DNA from: JBAYZQ01 sp041672385
GTDB lineage: Bacteria > Spirochaetota > Spirochaetia > Sphaerochaetales > Sphaerochaetaceae
Length of the DNA stretch: 24,815 bases
Direction: 5' to 3'
Assembly (NCBI GenBank): GCA_041672385.1
Contig: JBAYZQ010000016.1
Location: 1 to 24,815, forward strand
Shown here: in pieces, positions 7,480 through 14,923 of the stretch
How the letters are laid out: each line of letters opens with the position of its first letter
How positions within the stretch are numbered: position 1 is the first letter of the stretch
Notes under the pieces: generated by a model
The model's database searches: none
What the model was told of the DNA's origin: nothing
What the model saw: only the letters and a program-made list of their open reading frames with translations
Program-made: the position numbers and the translations under genes

Positions 7480-9258
7480 TTATATTAAAAATAAGGAAAC
7501 AAACCTTTGATTAATAGCATCTACTAATCCCATATCTGTGATTTTAAGAGCAGGTGCAACGGGCAAAGCAGCGGTAGCTAATCTCATAATTGGATTTTCA
7601 TTTTTAATTCCCTTTTCTTTTAAGAGCTTTTTCATATCTTTAACTTTAAAAACTAATTCTTTAGGATTTAAATTAGAAAGAAGTCCAGCAATTGGAAATT
7701 CTACTTTTTGTACTTTGCCTTTATTTACATATACTATTCCACCATTGATTTTCTTTATTTCGTTAATAGCAGTTTTTGCATCTTCTATATTATTAAAGAC
7801 TACAGTGAGATTATGTGAATCATGACTTACCGTGCCCGCGAGAGCTCCTTCATTAAGATGGAATTTTTCAACAACCCCAACAAAGAAATTATCGCAATTT
7901 GGATGTCTATTTATTACAGCTATAAAATTTAATTCTTTATGATCTTCTAAGCTTAAATATCCATCTTTAACCGATAATTCAACTATTTTTTCCTTGGTGA
8001 GCAAACTTTCAAAATCTTCATATTCAATAACTCTAGTTTTAATTTTTCCATTTTCAACAGGGGCTTTAATTTTTAAATTGGAGAAATCAAAATTATCAAC
8101 AAAAACAGTATTTTCTTTTTCAATTTGGTTTTCATATTTTAAATAATTTTTTATCATTTTGTTTTCTTTAGCTACCAATATACCTTCAAAGAAAACTTCA
8201 TTAACTTTAATTTTTTCTTTATCACCTTCAATAAAGTTTAAATTCGCAACATACCCTGGAGCAATTGCACCTAAATGTTTTATATGAAATTGTTGGGCTG
8301 GAATAATGGTTATTGATCTAATAGTATCTCCAAAGGAAAGTCCAGAGGAAATTGCACTTCTTGCACATTGGTCCAAATGGCCTTCTTCCATTAACTGTTC
8401 AACTTCTCGATCATCCGTACATAATGTTAACCTATCAAAAGTATCGATACCTTTTAAGGCTTTTACGATACTGTGAATATTTTTAGCAAAGGAACTATCT
8501 CTAGCATCTACCACCATACCATTTCGAATAGCTTGTAAAGCATCTTTTCCGGTGTAGAATTCGTGGTTACTTTGAGGTCCAGCACATAAATAAGCTGAAA
8601 ATTCTCTAGGATTTTCACCAAAGTAATGGCCTTGCATAAAGCCGCCTTTTTTTTCTGTTACATCTAAGATGTCTACCATTCTTGAGCTGTTATTGGTTAC
8701 ACCATAATAATCCATCACTTCAGCGATACCTAAAACATTTTCTTTGTCCAGAATTTCCTCAATTTCTGGAGCATTGAATTCTGCACCGGATTTTTCTAAT
8801 CCAGGAGCTGCTGGAACACAAGAAGGAGCTAGAATAAATTGATTCATATAGGTGTGTTTTCCAGCTTCAATCATATAATCAATGCCTTTCATTCCCATTA
8901 CATTACCAATTTCATGAGGATCAGTTACTACGGTAGTAGTCCCTCTAGGAATTGCTAAAGTAGAAAAATTTTGAGGAGTTAACATACTACTTTCTATGTG
9001 CATATGTGAATCAATAAATCCAGGTACTACGATTTGATTTGTTGCATCATAGTCTTTTTTTGATTTTCCTTCTCCAAAATATTCTTTGCGTTGTTCAATA
9101 TAGGCTATATAACCATTTTTGATATAAATTTCCCCAGGATAAATTTCTTTAGTAAATACGTTAAAAATCTTGGCATTTATAATTCTTAAATCACATTGAG
9201 CTCTTCCCATTGCACAATCTACTATTTCTTTTCGTTCTTCTTTATTTAAAATCTTCAA
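7480..9258 (-). CDS. ade: Adenine deaminase
   Basis: This 592-residue amidohydrolase converts adenine to hypoxanthine and ammonia in the cytoplasm. Metal-site motifs are in place: DSHMHIESS at about residues 83-91 (His85, His87), TDPHEIGN near 112-119, GHYFGE and NHEF further on, and LCTDDRE with the late metal-binding aspartate. Length and the extra C-terminal domain match the AdeC type rather than the adenosine-deaminase-like type. The start is a TTG at 9258, supported by AAGGGGA about 6 bases upstream; the next in-frame ATG is codon 17 and has no such site. It has its own MerR-type promoter (9325-9355) and terminator. Sharing the dyad with a nucleoside phosphorylase operon suggests it processes the adenine released there. 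Confidence 0.95.
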   Translation of the reverse strand: MKILNKEERKEIVDCAMGRAQCDLRIINAKIFNVFTKEIYPGEIYIKNGYIAYIEQRKEYFGEGKSKKDYDATNQIVVPGFIDSHMHIESSMLTPQNFSTLAIPRGTTTVVTDPHEIGNVMGMKGIDYMIEAGKHTYMNQFILAPSCVPAAPGLEKSGAEFNAPEIEEILDKENVLGIAEVMDYYGVTNNSSRMVDILDVTEKKGGFMQGHYFGENPREFSAYLCAGPQSNHEFYTGKDALQAIRNGMVVDARDSSFAKNIHSIVKALKGIDTFDRLTLCTDDREVEQLMEEGHLDQCARSAISSGLSFGDTIRSITIIPAQQFHIKHLGAIAPGYVANLNFIEGDKEKIKVNEVFFEGILVAKENKMIKNYLKYENQIEKENTVFVDNFDFSNLKIKAPVENGKIKTRVIEYEDFESLLTKEKIVELSVKDGYLSLEDHKELNFIAVINRHPNCDNFFVGVVEKFHLNEGALAGTVSHDSHNLTVVFNNIEDAKTAINEIKKINGGIVYVNKGKVQKVEFPIAGLLSNLNPKELVFKVKDMKKLLKEKGIKNENPIMRLATAALPVAPALKITDMGLVDAINQRFVSLFLI

Positions 9259-9324
9259 GTGATTCCCCTTTTAAAATTATTAAAATACACTTTTATTTTA
9301 AGTGAATTCTTAATTATTACCTAA

Positions 9325-9355
9325 AGATTACTGCCTATAGTATGTATAGGAGCAA
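9325..9355 (-). promoter_or_regulatory. MerR-type promoter of adenine deaminase
   Basis: Read on the minus strand, -35 TTGCTC (9350-9355) is followed by a 19-base spacer and -10 TAATCT (9325-9330). The spacer holds the dyad CCTATAC-ATA-CTATAGG (plus-strand span 9334-9350, one mismatch), which begins at the last base of the -35. The long spacer plus central dyad is the hallmark of promoters untwisted by MerR-family activators. Matching sites are at 9403-9433 and 11253-11283. Confidence 0.8.
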
Positions 9356-9402
9356 GGAAAATTATAATATTTTCTAAAATTTAATATTTATTTCATATAA
9401 CC

Positions 9403-9433
9403 TTGCATCTATAGTCCCTATAGGTTATATCCT
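9403..9433 (+). promoter_or_regulatory. MerR-type promoter of the DMT transporter and merR
   Basis: The -35 TTGCAT (9403-9408) and -10 TATCCT (9428-9433) are 19 bases apart. The dyad TCTATAG-TCC-CTATAGG at 9408-9424 has one mismatch and sits in the same phase as at the other two promoters. It faces the transporter gene and is divergent from the adenine deaminase promoter about 50 bases away. merR is downstream, so it may be positively autoregulated. Confidence 0.78.
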
Positions 9434-9459
9434 CGTTAAGAAATTGAAGGGAGAAAGAA

Positions 9460-10377
9460 TTGACTAAAAACAATAAAACAAAAGGTATCTTTTTAGCTAT
9501 ATTATCTGCAATGATGTTTGGGACTAGCCCAATGTTTGTAAATTTTTTTAGAAGTGAAGGGATAAATACCCTTACGACCGTATTTACGGGTTGTTTGTTG
9601 TCTTTAATAATTTATTTATTAATTTTGACCTTAAATAAAAATTTAAAAAGTTTAAAAATTGAGAAAAATCTTATTGGTAAACTGGTAATTAGTTCTTTAG
9701 TTTTTTATTCAACTTTAGGTCTTTTGTTCTTTTCTTATACTAAAATTCCTTCTGGAATAGCTACTGTAATACATTTTATTTATCCAATTTTAGTTACTAT
9801 TATTTCTATCAAGGCTGGAAGAGATAAGCTAACTTTTAATTTGGTAATTGTAATTATTTGTACATTTTTTGGGGTAGCCTTGGTTTCAGATTTTTCGCAT
9901 CAAAGCTTAAATTTAATAGGGGTTTTATTAGCTACTCTTTCAGCTATTACTTATACAATTTATATTTATTTAATAAATGATGAAGGATTAAAGAAACTTG
10001 ATAATACTGTCTTTGTATTTTATGTTTCTTTTATAGGTGCATTCTTTTTATTGTTTGCAATCTTCATACAAAATTCTTTCTTTTCTTCAGTTCAAGGAAT
10101 TTGGGGAAATTCTTTTTCAACCAAAGTTTTAATTGGAGCATTGGGATTAGGTCTAACTCAAGGATTTGGTGTTATCTTTTTTGCTCTTGGGGTAAAATAT
10201 GTTGGAGGTCCAATTGGAGGAACTCTTTCTGCTTTTGAACCCTTAACAGCTGTTTTTATTGGTACTTGTTTTTTCCAAGAATCATTAACTCTAATTTGCA
10301 TAATAGGATGTGTTTTAATTCTGGGTTCAACAACCTTTTTATCCATTTCTGAGATAAAGGGGAAAACTAAAGGATAG
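9460..10377 (+). CDS. DMT-superfamily (EamA) transporter
   Basis: This 305-residue inner-membrane protein has about ten hydrophobic helices arranged as two EamA repeats. 'GIFLAILSAMMFGTSPMFV' opens the first; the second begins near residue 146 with 'GVLLATLSAITYTIYIYLI'. 'GGPIGGTLSAFEPLTAVFIG' matches the conserved late helix with its E-P pair. The start is TTG at 9460, supported by AAGGGAG 6 bases upstream. EamA transporters usually export small metabolites. Its MerR-type promoter, shared with adenine deaminase and the phosphorylase operon, suggests it moves a product or by-product of nucleoside breakdown such as a purine base or an unusual nucleoside, but the sequence does not show the substrate. 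merR follows after 70 bases and may be co-transcribed. Confidence 0.9.
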   Translation: MTKNNKTKGIFLAILSAMMFGTSPMFVNFFRSEGINTLTTVFTGCLLSLIIYLLILTLNKNLKSLKIEKNLIGKLVISSLVFYSTLGLLFFSYTKIPSGIATVIHFIYPILVTIISIKAGRDKLTFNLVIVIICTFFGVALVSDFSHQSLNLIGVLLATLSAITYTIYIYLINDEGLKKLDNTVFVFYVSFIGAFFLLFAIFIQNSFFSSVQGIWGNSFSTKVLIGALGLGLTQGFGVIFFALGVKYVGGPIGGTLSAFEPLTAVFIGTCFFQESLTLICIIGCVLILGSTTFLSISEIKGKTKG

Positions 10378-10447
10378 AGAATTTTTATACGCTTGAAAAA
10401 TTAACCATTTTCGTAGACTATGTTACAAAGACAAGAAGGGTTAAAAG

Positions 10448-11197
10448 ATGAAAGAAAAATTTACCATAGGACAGTTAGCTGACCTTTTTAATATAAATGT
10501 TCAAACTCTTTATTATTACGATAAAGTAGGATTGCTAGTACCTTATTCAAGAAATTCAATGACAGGATTAAGAATATATTCTTTAAATCAAGTACATCAG
10601 TTATCATCAATTTTATATTTGAAACGATGTGGGTTTAATTTAAAGACAATAAAAGAAATGAATAAAATTCTTACCCCTCAAATTGTTAAAGAAAAGTTAA
10701 CAGAAAAGAATGAAGAAATAAAAAAGCAGTGGGAAGAAATTATGAGAATAAATACTGCTTCAAAAAAGAAATTAAAATATATTGATGATGAAAGAAATAA
10801 TCAAGAAATTGAAAATAATAAAATAGTATACAGAAAAAGACGTTACTTTTTGAAAACTGGATCAGAAGAAATTGCCTATCGTACAGAATATCTAGATTAT
10901 TATCCGGTAGTAGTAGCTTATTTTGGTGTTGAAAAAGTTTTTGGGGCTTTGTTAGAAAAAGATAATGAAATTGAAAGTGATATAAACAAATTATCAATTA
11001 TTCCTAATGGAAATTATTTTGTTAGTTATCATCTTGGCTCTTATCCTTCAATTAATGACCATAAAAAAAGAATAATGAAAGAAAATCCTGATTTAGAATT
11101 TTCTGAAGATATGTATACTTTTGATATTATTGACCAAATGAATTCATCTGATCCAAAAGAATATTTAACTAAATTAGAACTCCAAATAAAAACATAA
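10448..11197 (+). CDS. MerR-family regulator with C-terminal effector domain
   Basis: The 249-residue protein starts with a MerR winged helix-turn-helix (about 1-70: 'FTIGQLADLFNINVQTLYYY', 'VGLLVPYSRNSMTGLRIYS', then 'ILYLKRCGFNLKTIKEMN'). A lysine/glutamate-rich helix at about 75-115 should form the dimer coiled coil. Residues from about 125 on look like a BmrR/GyrI-type small-molecule domain. There is no metal-binding cysteine cluster, so it is not a metal sensor of the CueR/ZntR sort. It lies between two of three promoters that share a dyad and a 19-bp spacer, so it is the obvious candidate to activate adenine deaminase, the DMT transporter and the nucleoside operon. The inducer is probably a purine nucleoside or a breakdown intermediate; that part is inferred. 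Confidence 0.92.
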   Translation: MKEKFTIGQLADLFNINVQTLYYYDKVGLLVPYSRNSMTGLRIYSLNQVHQLSSILYLKRCGFNLKTIKEMNKILTPQIVKEKLTEKNEEIKKQWEEIMRINTASKKKLKYIDDERNNQEIENNKIVYRKRRYFLKTGSEEIAYRTEYLDYYPVVVAYFGVEKVFGALLEKDNEIESDINKLSIIPNGNYFVSYHLGSYPSINDHKKRIMKENPDLEFSEDMYTFDIIDQMNSSDPKEYLTKLELQIKT

Positions 11198-11252
11198 AAT
11201 TTAATTTAAAATGAAAAATACTCCAAGTTTCAAGAAATTTAGCAATTTTTTC

Positions 11253-11283
11253 TTGCTCCTATACCTACTATAGGTGTTAGCCT
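11253..11283 (+). promoter_or_regulatory. MerR-type promoter of the nucleoside operon
   Basis: The -35 TTGCTC (11253-11258) and -10 TAGCCT (11278-11283) are separated by 19 bases, with the dyad CCTATAC-CTA-CTATAGG at 11258-11274 in the same phase as at the other two sites. The -35 and left arm are identical to those of the adenine deaminase promoter. The -10 is poor, as expected for an activator-dependent promoter. No other dyad was seen before the transporter genes, so this promoter may drive everything to 18596. Confidence 0.8.
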
Positions 11284-11321
11284 TTAAAGAAGAAAAAATA
11301 TAAGAAAACAAGGAGAAAGAT

Positions 11322-12029
11322 ATGGTATCAAGTTGCATTGGTGCAAAGAAAGGCGAAATTGCTAAAACTGTTTTAATGCCCGGAGATCCTTTAAGAGCAA
11401 AATTTATTGCTGAAAAATATTTAGATAATGTAAAACTTATTAATGAAGTTAGAGGAATGCTTGGTTATACAGGTGACTATAAAGGTAAAACTGTCACTGT
11501 AATGGGAAGTGGAATGGGGATTCCTTCAATTGGATTATATTCTTATGAATTATACGACTATTTTGATGTAGATAGCATCATACGTATTGGTTCTGTTGGA
11601 GCCTCTGTTCCTGAATTAGATGTTTTTGATGTTGTTTTAGTAACAAGTAGTTATAGTACTTCTGTTTATGCTAAAGAAATGATTGGTTATACAGGTCACA
11701 TCTTAAAAGGAGACAGAGGTCTTGAAAAACGTATAGAAAAAATGGCTAAAAAACTTAATATTCCTATTCACAAAGGTCGGGTAATGTCTAATGATACCTA
11801 TTTTAAAGATATAACTGAAAAAGATTTACAAATTCATAAAGATAAAAAAATTATTGGTGTTGAAATGGAATTTTTTGGACTTTGTGCAAACGCAATAAAA
11901 CTAAATAAAAAAGCTGCTTGTTTATTAACAGTATCTGATTCAATCGTTACTCACAAAGAAACAACTGCACTAGAAAGACAAACAGCCTTTGAAAACATGA
12001 TAAAAATAGCCTTAGAAGCAGCTGAATAA
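11322..12029 (+). CDS. deoD: DeoD-type purine nucleoside phosphorylase
   Basis: This 235-residue cytoplasmic enzyme aligns without gaps at its start with hexameric DeoD proteins and would cleave a purine nucleoside with phosphate to the base plus a pentose-1-phosphate. Phosphate-site motifs are intact (MPGDPLRAK with Arg25, NEVRGMLG, IRIGSVGA). So are GVEME for the sugar, the VSD aspartate for the purine, and the ERQT arginine. Differences stand out: the near-invariant His at position 5, which in the neighbouring subunit contacts the 5'-hydroxyl, is Cys ('SSCIGAKKG'); the usual 'D.FY' is 'DTYF'; and 'EMEAAG' or 'EMETTA' is 'EMEFFG'. These suggest a changed nucleoside pocket. The ribosome site is AAGGAG. 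It is the first gene of a phosphorylase, isomerase and aldolase run. Confidence 0.9.
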   Translation: MVSSCIGAKKGEIAKTVLMPGDPLRAKFIAEKYLDNVKLINEVRGMLGYTGDYKGKTVTVMGSGMGIPSIGLYSYELYDYFDVDSIIRIGSVGASVPELDVFDVVLVTSSYSTSVYAKEMIGYTGHILKGDRGLEKRIEKMAKKLNIPIHKGRVMSNDTYFKDITEKDLQIHKDKKIIGVEMEFFGLCANAIKLNKKAACLLTVSDSIVTHKETTALERQTAFENMIKIALEAAE

Positions 12030-12044
12030 ATTAAGGAGATAAAA

Positions 12045-13082
12045 ATGGCAAAAAGTTTAGACGATGGCCTGGCTTTTATCTTAAAATATAAAAATATTGC
12101 CTGGTATGAAAATGGTGTAGTTCGTATTTTAGATAGAAGAATATATCCTATTGAAACAAAATTTGTAGAATGTAGAACTCACTTAGAAGTAGCTCAAGCA
12201 ATTAAAGATATGGTAACTCAAAGTTGGGGCCCTTATTTTGCAGCTGTTATGGGAATGGCTTTGGCTTGTTATGAAGCAAAAAATTTAGGTGAAAAAGAAT
12301 TTAATTATTATATACACCAAGCCGGTATTTCACTTTATAAAGCCCGTCCTACTACTTCAGCCTTAATGAAGAAGATTGTAGAAAATGGTGAGAATAAAGC
12401 CTTAAAAGCAAAAGCAGAAGGTAGAGATGCGGTAGAAGCAACTTTCAATTCAGCAGTGGCTTATTGTGAAAGTGTTTATGCTGAAACGGGAAAAATGGGA
12501 AAATATCTAGTTGAGAAATTTCCTAAAAAAGGTAGCGTAATGACCCAGTGTTGGGCTGAAACAGTTGTAGGTATGATGCTTAGATCAATAAGAGAAGAAG
12601 GTAAAGACATTAAATTCTATTGCCCTGAAACTAGACCTTATTTTCAAGGTGCTAGATTGACAGCCTCCTGTATTAAAGATATGGGATTTGATGTGACAGT
12701 TATTACTGATAATATGCCTGGTTATGTACTGGAAAAAAAGAATATTGATCTTTTTACCTCTGCAGCTGATGTTATTTGTATGGATGGTACTGTTGTAAAT
12801 AAAGTAGGAACCTTTCAAATAGCTCTTTGTAGCAATTATTTTAATATTCCCTATTATGTAACAGGTATACCCAATATTGCACATCCCAATAGAGACTCTG
12901 TAACAATTGAAGAAAGAGATCCAGATTTAGTGCTTCATGCATTAAAGATTAAAACTACTATGAAAGGAGTTAAAGGTTATTATCCTGCTTTTGATTTTAC
13001 TCCACCAGAGTTAGTTAAAGGTGTTATTACCGACAAAGGTTGCTATCAACCAAATGATTTGAAAAGTTATTTTAAGGATTAA
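12045..13082 (+). CDS. MtnA-like aldose-1-phosphate isomerase (eIF2B-related)
   Basis: This 345-residue protein belongs to the eIF2B/MtnA family, whose enzymes turn a ring-form aldose-1-phosphate into the ketose-1-phosphate. Landmarks in order: 'ARPTTSAL' near 100; the catalytic cysteine Cys169 in 'MTQCWAE'; 'ETRPYFQGARLTA' at 195-207; the catalytic aspartate Asp242 in 'AADVI'; 'NKVGTF' at 252-257; and 'IEERDPDLV' at 288-296. Canonical MtnA has 'THC.(A/T)G' around the cysteine, so this is a divergent subgroup. Substrate candidates are ribose-1-phosphate, 5-deoxyribose-1-phosphate or methylthioribose-1-phosphate. It lies 15 bases after the phosphorylase that would make the substrate, with an AAGGAG ribosome site, and touches the aldolase gene that would use the product. 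It is not a translation factor, although databases often label it so. Confidence 0.88.
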   Translation: MAKSLDDGLAFILKYKNIAWYENGVVRILDRRIYPIETKFVECRTHLEVAQAIKDMVTQSWGPYFAAVMGMALACYEAKNLGEKEFNYYIHQAGISLYKARPTTSALMKKIVENGENKALKAKAEGRDAVEATFNSAVAYCESVYAETGKMGKYLVEKFPKKGSVMTQCWAETVVGMMLRSIREEGKDIKFYCPETRPYFQGARLTASCIKDMGFDVTVITDNMPGYVLEKKNIDLFTSAADVICMDGTVVNKVGTFQIALCSNYFNIPYYVTGIPNIAHPNRDSVTIEERDPDLVLHALKIKTTMKGVKGYYPAFDFTPPELVKGVITDKGCYQPNDLKSYFKD

Positions 13083-13084
13083 TG

Positions 13085-13732
13085 ATGGAAAAATATCTAA
13101 AAGAAAGAGAATGCGTTGCTAAAACAATGAAAAAACTTTATGAAAGAGGTCTAACCACCGTTTCTGGTGGTAATATTAGCCTTAGGTTAACTAAAGATTT
13201 GTTTTGTATTACACCTTCTCAACTAGATAAAAGTGAATTGAAAGCTGACTTAATTGCAATAGTAGGAATGGATGGTACTAATTACACACCAGATTTAAAA
13301 TTAAGTATTGAATCAGAAATGCATCGCCATTTACTAATCAATAGACCCGATATCAATGCTGTAGTACATTCTCATCCAATTTATGCTTCGACTTTCAGTG
13401 ATGCAAAAGGTGAGCAATGCTCAATAAACGTAAGATTAAATGCTGAAATTTATTTGTTTATGCCGGAAATTGCCATCGTTTCGTATTGTCCTATGGGTAG
13501 CAAAGAACTAGTTTCTAAGGTTTCTGAAAAGGGAAAAACTAGTGATGTTATGTTGCTTAGAAATCATGGAGCTATTGCTCTTGCCTCAACTTTGTTAAAG
13601 GCTTTTGACAGAATTGATCTTTTAGAAAGAGCAGCAAAAATGACTATTATTTCCAAACAAATGGAAAAAGTCCAAATAGAGGTAGAAGCCTTAACTGGTA
13701 GTCAATGTAAAGAGTTAGATAGACTCTTTTAA
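13085..13732 (+). CDS. Class II aldolase (L-fuculose-phosphate aldolase-like)
   Basis: This zinc aldolase of the FucA/AraD family would cleave a ketose-1-phosphate to dihydroxyacetone phosphate and an aldehyde. Numbered from an upstream in-frame ATG at 13082, the phosphate-binding GGNIS is at 29-33, the catalytic Glu is Glu77 ('SIESEMH'), the zinc ligands are His96 and His98 ('HSHP') and the third is His162 ('NHG'). All key residues are present. I choose the ATG at 13085 because AAGGA at 13074-13078 is 6 bases away; the one at 13082 overlaps the isomerase stop and is only 3 bases away. Placed after a MtnA-like isomerase, it fits the last step of a DHAP shunt: ribulose-1-phosphate would give glycolaldehyde, and 5-deoxyribulose-1-phosphate would give acetaldehyde. 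Confidence 0.9.
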   Translation: MEKYLKERECVAKTMKKLYERGLTTVSGGNISLRLTKDLFCITPSQLDKSELKADLIAIVGMDGTNYTPDLKLSIESEMHRHLLINRPDINAVVHSHPIYASTFSDAKGEQCSINVRLNAEIYLFMPEIAIVSYCPMGSKELVSKVSEKGKTSDVMLLRNHGAIALASTLLKAFDRIDLLERAAKMTIISKQMEKVQIEVEALTGSQCKELDRLF

Positions 13733-13742
13733 AGAAAAGATG

Positions 13743-13781
13743 TGGCCGATTAGCCAAGAAATTTAAATTGCCGAGGGGCAA
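13743..13781 (+). other. Two small hairpins before the BMP binding-protein gene
   Basis: In the 61-base gap between the aldolase and the binding-protein gene, TGGC-N6-GCCA (13743-13756) and TTGCC-GAGG-GGCAA (13768-13781) can each fold. The second ends at the AAGGAG ribosome site (13781-13786), so it could influence translation of the binding protein. No promoter or MerR-type dyad is visible, which supports read-through from the aldolase gene. They may simply be mRNA processing or stability elements. Confidence 0.45.
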
Positions 13782-13793
13782 AGGAGAAAATTT

Positions 13794-14900
13794 ATGAAAA
13801 GGATTTGTGTACTGTGTTTAGTATTATTACTGACAGTTTCATTTGTATTTGCTACAGGTAATTCTGAGGCAAGTAACTCAGAGACAGCAGGTTTAAAAAT
13901 TGCTGTTGTTGCAGGACCTTCTGGGGTAGATGATGGTGGCTTTGATGAAAATATTTACGATGGTGCTTTAGCATTTGCAGCAAATCATCCAGATGCAACT
14001 GTGACTGCATTAACGGGGGATGTGAATGAAGCTATTACACTTGTAAGTGATGTAGTGGCTGATTATGATGTTGAAGTTTGTTGTGGTTATCAATTTGCTA
14101 GTATTACTCAAATAGCTAAAGATAATCCTGATACAGATTTTATCTTAGTTGATACCTTTCCAACGGATAATGAAATTTTACCAAATATTTATTCTATGAT
14201 GTTTGCAGAACAAGAATCAGGTTTTTTTGCAGGTATGATTGCTGCTTTAGAAACAGAAACTGGAAAAGTTGCAGTATTAAACGGTATTGCTTTCCCTTCT
14301 AATGTAAATTATCAATATGGTTTTAATTGTGGTGTAATTTATGCAAATGCAAAATATGATTGTAATGTAGAATATGTTGAATTAGCTTCACAAGCAGGTA
14401 CAGATGTAACTGGGACTAATGTTGGAGGTAACTATGTTGGATCTTTTAATGATGAGGCCACAGCTAAAGTTGTAACTAACCAATTAATTGATAAAGGCGT
14501 AGATATTGTCTTTGTAGCTGCTGGTGGAAGTGGAAATGGTGCCCTGTCCGCTGTAAAAGAAAGCAAAAAAAAATGTAAAGTTATAGGATGTGACGTTGAT
14601 ATTTGGGACGATGGAGCAAATGGAGATAGTAACATTGTTTTAAGCAGTGTATTAAAGAATATGGCTATTAACGTTGAAAGAGTTTTAAACGATATTAACG
14701 ATGGTACCTTTGAAGGTGCTAATGAACTATTAACAGCTACTTCAGATTCTACTGGGTTTGTAAAAGCAGAAGGTCGTCAACAGTTAAGTCTTGATACTAT
14801 TGAAAAATTAGATGCTTCTTATGAATTGGTAAAAAATAAAACTATTGTTCCCGCTTCAAACTTTGGAGGATTTACACCTGATGAATTCAAAGTTGAATAA
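13794..14900 (+). CDS. BMP-family nucleoside-type ABC binding protein (PnrA-like)
   Basis: This 368-residue exported protein belongs to the BMP (basic membrane protein) family, which includes the treponemal purine nucleoside receptor PnrA and NupN-type binding proteins. The signal peptide runs to about residue 20 ('VSFVFA'). The mature part has the family pattern: 'KIAVVAGPSGVDDGGFDENIY', then 'GYQFASITQIAKDNPDTDFI', 'EQESGFFAGMIAAL' and 'GVDIVFVAAGGSGNGAL'. Unlike PnrA, no lipobox cysteine follows the signal peptide (Cys5 and Cys8 are too early), so it may be soluble or weakly anchored. It should capture nucleosides in the periplasm and feed the ABC subunits encoded next. Its place after phosphorylase, isomerase and aldolase genes makes nucleoside import the likely role. 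Confidence 0.9.
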   Translation: MKRICVLCLVLLLTVSFVFATGNSEASNSETAGLKIAVVAGPSGVDDGGFDENIYDGALAFAANHPDATVTALTGDVNEAITLVSDVVADYDVEVCCGYQFASITQIAKDNPDTDFILVDTFPTDNEILPNIYSMMFAEQESGFFAGMIAALETETGKVAVLNGIAFPSNVNYQYGFNCGVIYANAKYDCNVEYVELASQAGTDVTGTNVGGNYVGSFNDEATAKVVTNQLIDKGVDIVFVAAGGSGNGALSAVKESKKKCKVIGCDVDIWDDGANGDSNIVLSSVLKNMAINVERVLNDINDGTFEGANELLTATSDSTGFVKAEGRQQLSLDTIEKLDASYELVKNKTIVPASNFGGFTPDEFKVE

Positions 14901-14923
14901 ATAATAATAATGAATAATTTTTA

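Noticed and set aside
7538..7825. Plus-strand reading frame of 95 codons inside adenine deaminase
   Set aside because: It is the antisense shadow of a strongly conserved gene and has no ribosome site or family likeness. The same applies to frames at 4857-5111, 10158-10346, 10740-10997, 12585-12884, 14432-14635, 18725-18964, 19692-19910, 23474-23710 and 23529-23810.
9259..9459. Possible purine riboswitch between adenine deaminase and the DMT transporter
   Set aside because: I looked for the conserved three-way-junction core and did not see it. The palindromes there fit MerR-type promoters in both directions.
12045..13082. Annotation of the isomerase as a translation initiation factor 2B subunit
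   Set aside because: The catalytic Cys and Asp, ETRP and NK.GT motifs are those of the sugar-phosphate isomerases, and the context is catabolic.
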